From Planctomycetota bacterium (GTDB taxonomy: Bacteria > Planctomycetota > Phycisphaerae > WQYP01), in NCBI GenBank assembly GCA_021826605.1, contig JAKAZF010000105.1, forward strand, positions 1 through 7,937: DNA of 7,937 bases. The letters run 5' to 3'. A model generated the notes under the pieces. It worked only from the letters and a program-made list of their open reading frames with translations, was not told where the DNA came from and searched no databases. Both the position numbers and the translations under genes were made by a program. Positions 1-5,370 of this stretch are shown here, in pieces. The number at the start of each line of letters is the position of its first letter. The stretch's first letter is position 1.

Positions 1-654
1 GCTGACGATAATCATGGCGGTATCATCAAGGCCGGAAAGGGTGTTTTCCAGCCACGTCAGCATGGGAATATCCAGATGATTGGTTGGTTCATCCAGCAGC
101 AGTAAATCGGCTCCTTCCAGCAACATGCGGGCAAGTTGAATGCGGGACTTTTGCCCACCGGAAAGATTGGCCACCGGTTTATCCATTTCCCCATCGGTAA
201 ATCCGAGCTGTTCCAGAACCATCTGAACCCGGCGTTGAATATCCCAGCCTTCCAGGTGCTGAAATTGATGTTGTAAATGATCGTAATGTTTCAGCGCCGC
301 ATCATGCTCCGGGCCGTCCGGATCGCGTGCAAGTTCCTCGGCCGCAAGTTGCAGTTGCTGTTCGATTTCCCGCACATGGGCAAAGACCAGTTCCACCTGC
401 TGCCTGACGGTTTGAGTTACATCCAGGCGGGGTTGCTGCGCGGCGTAGCTCATGGTGGCGTCGCTGGCCAGTGTGGCCGTGCCATGATCAGGCTCCTCCA
501 CCCCCGCGATAATTTTTACCAGCGTGGATTTTCCGGCGCCATTGGGGCCTATGAGGCCAATGCGATCACCCGCCTGCACATCCATGGTGATGTTTTCCAA
601 TACATGACGTAAGCCATACGCCTTGCTGACATTCTTGACCGATAAAAGCGACAT
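1..654 (-). CDS. ABC-F family ATPase, N-terminal part (cut by window edge)
   Basis: Soluble ATP-binding protein of the ABC-F family, which has two ABC domains and no membrane domain; characterised members act on the ribosome in translation or antibiotic protection. Reading the minus strand from the ATG at 654-652 gives 218 uninterrupted residues, starting MSLLSVKNVSKAYG and running off the left edge. The first ABC domain is nearly complete: Walker A GPNGAGKS (36-43), Q-loop glutamines about 73-74, a charged helical insert about 88-135, signature LSGGQ (164-168), and Walker B LLLLDEP followed by TNHLD (184-195), the wording typical of ABC-F proteins. A purine-rich AAAAGGG lies about 10 nt before the ATG. 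The second ABC domain and the linker that would separate Uup-, EttA- and YheS-like subgroups are outside the window, so no symbol is given. It is transcribed away from rnpA. Confidence 0.95.
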   Translation of the reverse strand, partial: MSLLSVKNVSKAYGLRHVLENITMDVQAGDRIGLIGPNGAGKSTLVKIIAGVEEPDHGTATLASDATMSYAAQQPRLDVTQTVRQQVELVFAHVREIEQQLQLAAEELARDPDGPEHDAALKHYDHLQHQFQHLEGWDIQRRVQMVLEQLGFTDGEMDKPVANLSGGQKSRIQLARMLLEGADLLLLDEPTNHLDIPMLTWLENTLSGLDDTAMIIVS

Positions 655-807
655 AATCCGGCGACCCTTTTTGCGCAAAACCAAAGACCATCCAAGATAC
701 CATAATTTGCCGCGGAATGCCCGTGTGTTTGGGCTTTTTTCTGGAAAAACACAATCTGCGGTTGAATGGTCTGTTGCATCGCCGCAACGGGGAGTTAAAG
801 TAACATC
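655..807. other. divergent intergenic region between ABC-F gene and rnpA
   Basis: This 153-bp gap must hold the promoters of both divergent genes. I see no convincing sigma70 pair; CATAAT at 701-706 is a possible plus-strand -10 without a good -35. It contains no rpmH, the ribosomal protein L34 gene that precedes rnpA in many bacteria. A GGGGAG at 789-794 is the best ribosome binding site for rnpA, 13 nt before its ATG. A small hairpin with a T-run is listed separately. Confidence 0.6.
719..740 (+). terminator. weak terminator-like hairpin in the rnpA leader
   Basis: A 4-bp GC stem (GCCC 719-722, GGGC 731-734) with an 8-nt loop is followed directly by six T residues (735-740). The form is that of a small intrinsic terminator on the plus strand, yet no plus-strand gene lies upstream; the ABC-F gene reads the other way. 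It could be a leader attenuator for rnpA or simply chance. The stem is short, hence the low confidence. Confidence 0.25.
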
Positions 808-1209
808 ATGAACTGTGCCAATAATCATTCCATCACCCCGGGCGTGCCGGTCCCTGCCGCTGAAAGTGCAAAATCGTTGCGGTTCCTGAAATCTCATCGG
901 CTTTCCGGAAAAAAACCTATTGACACCGTATATAAAACCGGCCACCGCCGGCGGCACAAGCCTTTGATGGCCTGCGTGCTGCGGCGAACTGATTCCGGGC
1001 CGGCCCGTGTGGCCATATCCATCGCCAAAAAATGCGGTTCCGCCGTGGAAAGAAATTCCATCCGCCGCCGCGTGCGCGAGGCGTGGCGGCTCAAGCAGCA
1101 TGAATTTCCGCCGGGTATTGATGTTCTTGTGGTGGTCCAGCCACACGGGCACCTGACGATGCAGGAATATCAGCATCGCCTTCTGGCAATGCTGCGTCAT
1201 GGCGTTTAG
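808..1209 (+). CDS. rnpA: ribonuclease P protein component
   Basis: Small basic protein that binds the catalytic RNase P RNA and assists 5' leader removal from precursor tRNAs in the cytoplasm. The 133 residues contain the family core from LRFLKSHRLSGK (about 24-35), through the strand segment RVAISIAKKCGSAVERN (67-83), to the RNA-binding helix of the RNR motif, here RNSIRRRVREAWR (82-94), then PPGIDVLVVV (101-110). The usual third residue of the RNR motif, arginine, is serine 84. The first roughly 22 residues are an extension relative to the E. coli protein; GTG at 844 is an alternative start but has no visible ribosome binding site, whereas the ATG at 808 has GGGGAG 13 nt upstream. The usual neighbours rpmH, yidD and yidC are absent on both sides. 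Confidence 0.95.
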   Translation: MNCANNHSITPGVPVPAAESAKSLRFLKSHRLSGKKPIDTVYKTGHRRRHKPLMACVLRRTDSGPARVAISIAKKCGSAVERNSIRRRVREAWRLKQHEFPPGIDVLVVVQPHGHLTMQEYQHRLLAMLRHGV

Positions 1210-1300
1210 GTGTGCACAGAAACAAAATGCTCCAGAAAGCCATATGGTGGCAAACTTCCAAATACGATTGATTTATCCGTTTTTACGCGATAGCAAATAA

Positions 1301-1463
1301 GAGCCTGTTTGAAATGTCCGATGCGGGTTCATTGGCTTGGCAAATGGTTGGATGCAAGCACGCAGATCCGAAGCATATTCCGGAATATGTTGAGGATCCA
1401 GCACGCCGCAGACGGCCGTTTGCCGCCCCAAGGCGCTCCCGGCGGAGTTTTCCAAACAGGCTC
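1301..1463. mobile_element. MITE-like palindromic element with terminal inverted repeats and TAA duplication
   Basis: The left end GAGCCTGTTTG (1301-1311) is repeated inverted at the right end (CAAACAGGCTC, 1453-1463). The trinucleotide TAA stands on both sides (1298-1300 and 1464-1466), as a target duplication would. The similarity is not confined to the ends: folding the element about its centre aligns the left half with the reverse complement of the right half with a single gap, about 52 of 81 aligned positions identical by hand count. The centre is a perfect 16-bp palindrome, CATATTCCGGAATATG (1374-1389). There is no transposase, so any movement would depend on an enzyme supplied elsewhere. 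A 3-bp TNA duplication is known for part of the IS5 family (IS1031 group), making such a parent plausible. An alternative is a large RNA hairpin ending the rnpA transcript. Confidence 0.6.
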
Positions 1464-1474
1464 TAAGTGCATTT

Positions 1475-1487
1475 TGCGCTGTACGCA
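1475..1487 (+). repeat. motif copy A (TGCGCTGTACGCA)
   Basis: First of three copies of a 13-bp motif with short inverted arms (TGCG and CGCA around CTGTA), preceded by a T-run. It begins exactly 21 bp before copy B, so both face the same side of the helix. It lies about 215 bp before the PEP-CTERM start. It lacks the GTGGTG extension of the other two copies. Confidence 0.6.
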
Positions 1488-1490
1488 TAT

Positions 1491-1514
1491 ATTTCTGCGC
1501 TGTACGCAGTGGTG
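1491..1514 (+). repeat. motif copy B, extended
   Basis: Holds TGCGCTGTACGCAGTGGTG (1496-1514), identical over 19 bases to copy C; including the upstream ATTT the match is 23 of 24. A chance 19-base match within 8 kb is very unlikely (of order 1 in 10,000 by a rough estimate). It is a candidate operator for the PEP-CTERM gene. Confidence 0.65.
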
Positions 1515-1686
1515 TGGGCCATTCAAGTTCTATAGAGTAGATCAGTAACAATTAACTGGTTCCGCCTGATTGTGTCCGATGGCTGGCGGAGCGAGCGTTT
1601 CTGAACATTCGATTGAACGTGCAAGTTGCAGCGATACTGGGAGTGTTTCCCGGTGGTTGTACCTTGCGTAGTTTCTGTTTTTCTCT

Positions 1687-1694
1687 GGAAGGAG
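1687..1694 (+). promoter_or_regulatory. ribosome binding site deciding the PEP-CTERM start
   Basis: GGAAGGAG ends 7 nt before the ATG at 1702 but only 1 nt before the in-frame ATG at 1696. The spacing favours 1702 as the true start. Confidence 0.8.
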
Positions 1695-1701
1695 AATGGT
1701 T

Positions 1702-2442
1702 ATGTTTCTGCGATCTTCAATTTTCTCACGGATCCCGCTGGCCGGACCGATGGCTGGCGCGGCGGCGCTGGCCTGCGTTGGGCTGATGTCCGGTGCTGCT
1801 CGTGCCACTGCAATTCCCAGCAGCGTGGTAATTGACAATTTCAGCCAAGATGCCGTCGGCGCTGCACCGTCCGAAATCGGGGGATGGGCGTCTCAGGCGT
1901 TTAGTGTAGTAAACTCGGGAACGGCCGACGGAAATATGCTGCAGATCACAACCAGCAGTCAATATTATGGCGTGTTTCAGATTCAGACGGCAGCGACTAC
2001 TCCGCAGAATTGGAACAGCTACCAGGACATTACGCTTGATGGCCTGTTCCCCAATACGACCACACCGCCCGCTTACCCCGGTACGTCTGTTGAGGTTGCA
2101 GGTGTTGGCTATCAGGGTGCCAGCCAAACGCAGACGGTGGCAAGCCTTGCTACGGCCATTTATCCAGCCGTGCCATCTTCCAATGCGTCGACAACGCTCG
2201 TACCCGTCACCATCCCGATTTCACAGGTGGCGCCGGCCGTTTTGCCGGGTGGCTGGTTTCAGGTGCTGCTTAACATCTACCCTAGTTATGACAGCGGAAC
2301 TTCGGCCCCATGGACCTTCGATGTTGGTAATATCCAGTTTGCCAACCCGGTCACCTCCGTTCCCGAACCGGCATCCATTGGCTTGCTGGCCATTGGTGGA
2401 TTGGGCCTGCTATTGCTTGGACGGCGACGTAAATCGGCCTGA
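1702..2442 (+). CDS. PEP-CTERM sorting domain protein, beta-rich, function unknown
   Basis: Exported protein of 246 residues. A signal peptide is evident: basic residues R4 and R10, a hydrophobic stretch about 13-33, and a likely cleavage after ARA (35) or ATA (37). The C-terminus carries the PEP-CTERM tag: VPEP (220-223), a hydrophobic helix (226-239), then RRRKSA. By family knowledge, exosortase recognises this tag, and the protein is processed and delivered to the cell surface or extracellular matrix. The mature part, about 180 residues rich in Ser, Thr, Gly, Ala and aromatics, begins VIDNFSQD and has alternating hydrophobic patterns suggesting a beta-sandwich, perhaps of carbohydrate-binding type; that fold is inference. 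No catalytic motif was recognised. The gene stands alone, with its own ribosome binding site and terminator, and with repeats A and B upstream. The ATG at 1696 would add two residues but is too close to the ribosome binding site. Confidence 0.92.
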   Translation: MFLRSSIFSRIPLAGPMAGAAALACVGLMSGAARATAIPSSVVIDNFSQDAVGAAPSEIGGWASQAFSVVNSGTADGNMLQITTSSQYYGVFQIQTAATTPQNWNSYQDITLDGLFPNTTTPPAYPGTSVEVAGVGYQGASQTQTVASLATAIYPAVPSSNASTTLVPVTIPISQVAPAVLPGGWFQVLLNIYPSYDSGTSAPWTFDVGNIQFANPVTSVPEPASIGLLAIGGLGLLLLGRRRKSA

Positions 2443-2502
2443 GTGCAACAGCATCGTGTACCCCGCTACGGTTGGGGTTGCGTGACGGTATCTCCTGATG
2501 CG

Positions 2503-2541
2503 ATATCGGCGGGACTCGCTGGGTTGGCCCGCCGATATTTT
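2503..2541 (+). terminator. intrinsic terminator of the PEP-CTERM gene
   Basis: A perfect 11-bp stem (ATATCGGCGGG 2503-2513 with CCCGCCGATAT 2528-2538) encloses a 14-nt loop and runs into TTT. It lies 60 nt after the PEP-CTERM stop codon and separates that transcript from the GH31 gene. The T-tract is short, but stem length and position make the call reasonable. Confidence 0.72.
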
Positions 2542-2556
2542 GCGCCAACCGTAAAA

Positions 2557-2580
2557 ATTTTTGCGCTGTACGCAGTGGTG
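2557..2580 (+). repeat. motif copy C, extended
   Basis: The 19 bases TGCGCTGTACGCAGTGGTG (2562-2580) match copy B exactly and are also preceded by ATTT. It sits 15 bp after the PEP-CTERM terminator and about 280 bp before the GH31 start, so it belongs to the upstream region of GH31 rather than the PEP-CTERM transcript. Confidence 0.65.
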
Positions 2581-2642
2581 AAATGTTTGCAAAGCCGTAA
2601 ACTTATGGGTTGGCGGTGCGGCAAAAGTGTTCCTGAAAATAT

Positions 2643-2656
2643 ATGCCGCTCGGCAT
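2643..2656. promoter_or_regulatory. 14-bp palindrome upstream of GH31, candidate operator
   Basis: ATGCCGCTCGGCAT is a perfect inverted repeat (6-bp arms, 2-bp centre) about 205 bp before the GH31 start. Its shape suits a dimeric DNA-binding protein better than an RNA hairpin, whose loop would be too tight. A few bases on, TTGCAACGTTTTCC loosely resembles the CG-centred operators of LacI-family sugar regulators, with poor symmetry. Function is inferred from shape and position only. Confidence 0.3.
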
Positions 2657-2860
2657 TGCAACGTTTTCCGCAGGTGGAAAAATGGGTGAAGCCGATAATC
2701 TTCGCGGGATGCGGGCAGATCTGCACGTTATGTTAACGCCAGCGCTCCTCGCCATTACCGCTCTGAAGAGAAAACATTCTTATCTGCGGCAATATGTGCC
2801 GATTGAAGTTTAAGGATTGTCTCGCAGCGGTTTCGAATGTGATTGTAAATGGTGTGCGAT

Positions 2861-5284
2861 ATGAAGTTCAGACATGGAGCATGGCTTTGGCGGCCTGATG
2901 TGATTCCCTCAGTGGTCAGGCGGTTGTATCGCTACCGTATTGAAAAAAACGCTGTTCGACTTTGGACGCTGGATCATAACGGTACGGACGGGGCAGACCG
3001 GTTTGAGGGAACGGTTCTGGAATGGCGAATCTCTTCCCCCATGCCGGACGTTCTGCGTGTGCAACTGCGCCATCATCAGCCTGCCGATGCGGTTCCCGCG
3101 GGATTTGATCTGGATTATCAGGCGGTAAGTTCCAGTTGGAAGGTTGATGATCATGGCGCATGCATTTACCTGACTACGGGAAATCTTGGCGTTACCATTA
3201 ATAAAAACGACTGGCAAATGAGCTTTCTGGATTCAAATGGCTGCATCATTACGCAAGCCGGAAGAGAGAGCGTCGGTTACATGCGGGTAAAGTCCGCGGG
3301 GGCGTTTATGATGCAGCGCCTGACGATGGCGGTGGGGGAGTGCATTTATGGTCTAGGTGAGCGCTTCGGGCCGCTGGTGAAAAATGGCCAGAATGTCGTC
3401 ATTTGGAATGAGGATGGCGGAACCGCCAGTGATCTGGCATATAAAAATATTCCCTTTTATCTTTCCAGCCGCGGATACGGTGTGCTGGTGAATTCACCGG
3501 GCAAGGTGGATTTTGAAATCGGCACCGAGCGCGTTTCACAGATGCAATTCAGCGTCGCGGGAGAGGAACTCGACTATTACCTGTTTTACGGCCCGGATCT
3601 CAAGGAGGTTCTGAATAAATACACGCTGATCAGCGGGCGGCCGGCGGTTCCACCGGCCTGGTCGTTCGGCCTGTGGCTCAGCACCTCTTTTACCACGCAA
3701 TATGATGAAAAAACGGTGATGGAATTTGTGGACGCCATGGCCAGCCGTGGCATTCCATTAAGTGTCTTTCATTTTGACTGCTTCTGGATGAAAGAACGCC
3801 AATGGTGTGATTTCCAGTGGGATCGTGAGGCGTTTCCTGATCCGGAAGGGATGCTCAGGCGTCTGAAGGACAAAGGGTTGAAAATATGTGTATGGATTAA
3901 TCCCTACATTTCGCAACTCTCGCCATTGTTCTCTGAAGGAAGGGACAACCATTATTTCATCCGGCGGCAGGACGGTTCTGTCTTTCAGCGCGATGCCTGG
4001 CAACCGGGAATGGCACTGGTGGATTTCACCAATCCGATGGCGCGCCAGTGGTACTGCGGCAGGTTGCGGCAACTGCTGGACATGGGCGTCGACGCATTCA
4101 AGACCGATTTCGGTGAATTTATTCCCGTGGATGATGTGCGGTATTTTGACGGTTCTGATCCGCATCGCATGCACAACTACTATAGCTATCTCTATAACAA
4201 ATGCGTGTTTGAACTGCTTGAAGCGCATCATGGCAAAGGCAATGCTCTGGTGTTTGGACGCTCCGGTACGACGGGAATTCAGAAATTTCCCGTTTCCTGG
4301 GGGGGCGATTGTGAAGCCACGTATGAATCCATGGCCGAAGATTTACGGGGCGGCTTAAGTTTCTGCATGTCCGGACCGGCATTCTGGAGTCATGATATCG
4401 GCGGCTTTACCGGCAAAGCCGATGCGGGACTGTATAAGCGCTGGATCGCGTTTGGGCTTTTATCCACCCACAGCCGCCTGCACGGATCGGAATCGTACCG
4501 TGTGCCTTGGCTGTTTGATGACGAATCAGTCGATGTTATGCGGCATTTCACAACATTGAAAAATCGCCTTTTCCCCTACCTGTTTTCCGCCGCTCAGGAC
4601 GCGGCGCAGAATGGCTGGCCGGTATTACGGGCAATGGTATTGGAATATCCGGACGATCCAGCCTGCCGGTATTTGGACCGGCAGTATATGCTCGGCTCGT
4701 CCATATTGGTCTCACCGGTATTCCGTGCCGATTCAGTGGCGGAATATTATCTGCCAAATGGTTTATGGACAGACTTATTAACCAACCGTGTAGTGGAAGG
4801 TGGCGGTTGGCGACGGGAAAAAATGGACTTTATGAATCTGCCGCTGTTTGTAAAAAGCAATTCAATTATTCCCGTGTCCGCCGAAACGCAACGACCGCAT
4901 TGGTCATTGGCGGAACCATTAACGCTGGATGTTTTCGATCTGGACCTGGAAGCTGAAGTTAATGTACGTGTTGCGGCAGCCAATGGAGAGCAGGCGGTAT
5001 TCCATGTTCGGTGCCGGGCCGGCGAGATTGTATTCAAATCTGATGGCAAGCCGAAACATGTCAGTGTTATTCTGCGACATTGCCGCTCCGTTGCCGGTCT
5101 GATTAACGCTCGGGAATCAAGGGAAATATCGGAAGGATGGCACATGGAGTGGCAGAATCTCAGCGAGCCGTTGATTGTGACCTTGTCCGAATCGCCTCGA
5201 TTCGCCGGGCACGGGAGATCATCTGATCGATCAGGTGCTGTTGCGCCCCTGCAGCAAGGCCATGGCCGCAACGGCGATAAATAA
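2861..5284 (+). CDS. yicI: GH31 alpha-xylosidase, YicI type
   Basis: Releases alpha-linked xylose from the non-reducing end of xyloglucan oligosaccharides such as isoprimeverose. It has no signal peptide, so it acts in the cytoplasm. The 807 residues match E. coli YicI (772) along the whole length as I remember that sequence: N-terminal beta domain 1-260, (beta/alpha)8 barrel about 265-590 opening with PPAWSFGLWLSTSFTT, then beta domains. The nucleophile is D416 in KTDFGE and the acid/base D483 in WGGDC. F277, C307, F308, W345 and K414, which shape the YicI xylose pocket, are all present at the same numbers. This agreement, and alignment of MKFRHGAWLWRP with the YicI N-terminus, favour the ATG at 2861 over the in-frame ATG at 2849; neither has a strong ribosome binding site. 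About 30 extra hydrophilic residues follow the end of the homologous region. The GH74 gene follows after 86 bp in the same direction, possibly as an operon. Confidence 0.97.
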   Translation: MKFRHGAWLWRPDVIPSVVRRLYRYRIEKNAVRLWTLDHNGTDGADRFEGTVLEWRISSPMPDVLRVQLRHHQPADAVPAGFDLDYQAVSSSWKVDDHGACIYLTTGNLGVTINKNDWQMSFLDSNGCIITQAGRESVGYMRVKSAGAFMMQRLTMAVGECIYGLGERFGPLVKNGQNVVIWNEDGGTASDLAYKNIPFYLSSRGYGVLVNSPGKVDFEIGTERVSQMQFSVAGEELDYYLFYGPDLKEVLNKYTLISGRPAVPPAWSFGLWLSTSFTTQYDEKTVMEFVDAMASRGIPLSVFHFDCFWMKERQWCDFQWDREAFPDPEGMLRRLKDKGLKICVWINPYISQLSPLFSEGRDNHYFIRRQDGSVFQRDAWQPGMALVDFTNPMARQWYCGRLRQLLDMGVDAFKTDFGEFIPVDDVRYFDGSDPHRMHNYYSYLYNKCVFELLEAHHGKGNALVFGRSGTTGIQKFPVSWGGDCEATYESMAEDLRGGLSFCMSGPAFWSHDIGGFTGKADAGLYKRWIAFGLLSTHSRLHGSESYRVPWLFDDESVDVMRHFTTLKNRLFPYLFSAAQDAAQNGWPVLRAMVLEYPDDPACRYLDRQYMLGSSILVSPVFRADSVAEYYLPNGLWTDLLTNRVVEGGGWRREKMDFMNLPLFVKSNSIIPVSAETQRPHWSLAEPLTLDVFDLDLEAEVNVRVAAANGEQAVFHVRCRAGEIVFKSDGKPKHVSVILRHCRSVAGLINARESREISEGWHMEWQNLSEPLIVTLSESPRFAGHGRSSDRSGAVAPLQQGHGRNGDK

Positions 5285-5315
5285 GAAGTAGTGGTGTTGA
5301 TCAGCCTTTGCTGAT
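5188..5315 (+). repeat. cluster of four inverted repeats around the GH31 stop codon
   Basis: In 128 bp there are: CGAATCG/CGATTCG with a 3-nt loop (5188-5204), the perfect palindrome CTGATCGATCAG (5223-5234), GTTGCG/CGCAAC (5240-5245 with 5267-5272), which encloses GGCCATGGCC, and ATCAGC/GCTGAT with a CTTT loop (5300-5315). The first three lie inside the extra C-terminal coding sequence and the last is just past the stop. None has a T-tract, so they are not standard intrinsic terminators. They might stabilise or process mRNA between the two glycosidase genes. Confidence 0.45.
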
Positions 5316-5370
5316 TGCATTGAATAATCGTTCTAAATTCCTTTAAAACTGTTAACAGGATTGCATTGAG

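Larger units (their letters stand above)
1210..1701. other. non-coding region between rnpA and the PEP-CTERM gene
   Basis: The 492 bp contain no credible gene; short open frames here lack ribosome binding sites and recognisable protein features. From left to right it holds about 90 bp of featureless sequence, the palindromic element at 1301-1463, two copies of the TGCGCTGTACGCA motif at 1475 and 1496, and about 190 bp of leader for the PEP-CTERM gene. No clear intrinsic terminator follows rnpA unless the palindromic element acts as one. No strong sigma70 promoter is visible; TATAGA at 1531-1536 is a weak -10 candidate. Confidence 0.6.
2443..2860. other. non-coding region between the PEP-CTERM and GH31 genes
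   Basis: The 418 bp hold the PEP-CTERM terminator (2503-2541), motif copy C (2557-2580), a 14-bp palindrome (2643-2656) and then about 200 bp of leader for the GH31 gene. Open frames through it, on either strand, show no ribosome binding site or protein signature and cross the terminator, so I do not call a gene. No consensus sigma70 promoter is obvious. Confidence 0.6.

Noticed and set aside
277..612. Plus-strand open frame of 111 codons
   Set aside because: It lies antisense inside the ABC-F gene, whose Walker A, signature and Walker B motifs read cleanly on the minus strand; the plus-strand product has no recognisable features.
549..787. Two minus-strand frames whose N-termini (MQQTIQP, MRRCNRPFNRR) faintly recall ribosomal protein L34 (rpmH)
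   Set aside because: The resemblance ends after a few residues, the frames overlap the true ABC-F start in other phases, and L34 would be expected co-directional with rnpA on the plus strand.
1273..1551. Small open frames on both strands across the palindromic element
   Set aside because: Long inverted symmetry gives mirrored open frames; there is no ribosome binding site and no protein feature.
1576..1759. 13-bp direct repeat CCGATGGCTGGCG in the leader (1576) and in the signal peptide coding region (1747)
   Set aside because: A 13-base match is about what chance allows in a window of this size, and flanking bases do not extend it.
1967..2485. 172-codon plus-strand frame overlapping the PEP-CTERM gene
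   Set aside because: Arg/Pro-rich out-of-frame product; the signal peptide and PEP-CTERM tag belong to the other frame.
1475..2580. CRISPR-like or integron-type array formed by the three motif copies
   Set aside because: Only three copies with unequal spacing (21 bp and about 1.07 kb), no regular spacers, no cas or integrase gene in the window.
2410..2736. Open frames of about 85-97 codons on both strands between the PEP-CTERM and GH31 genes
   Set aside because: They run through the terminator hairpin and repeat copy C and lack start signals or family similarity.
3758..4382. Long antisense and out-of-frame reading frames (157 and 156 codons) within the GH31 gene
   Set aside because: Shadows of a well-supported coding sequence with intact catalytic residues.
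4747..5271. 174-codon minus-strand frame opposite the GH31 3' end
   Set aside because: Antisense to conserved GH31 sequence; no start signal or recognisable domain.
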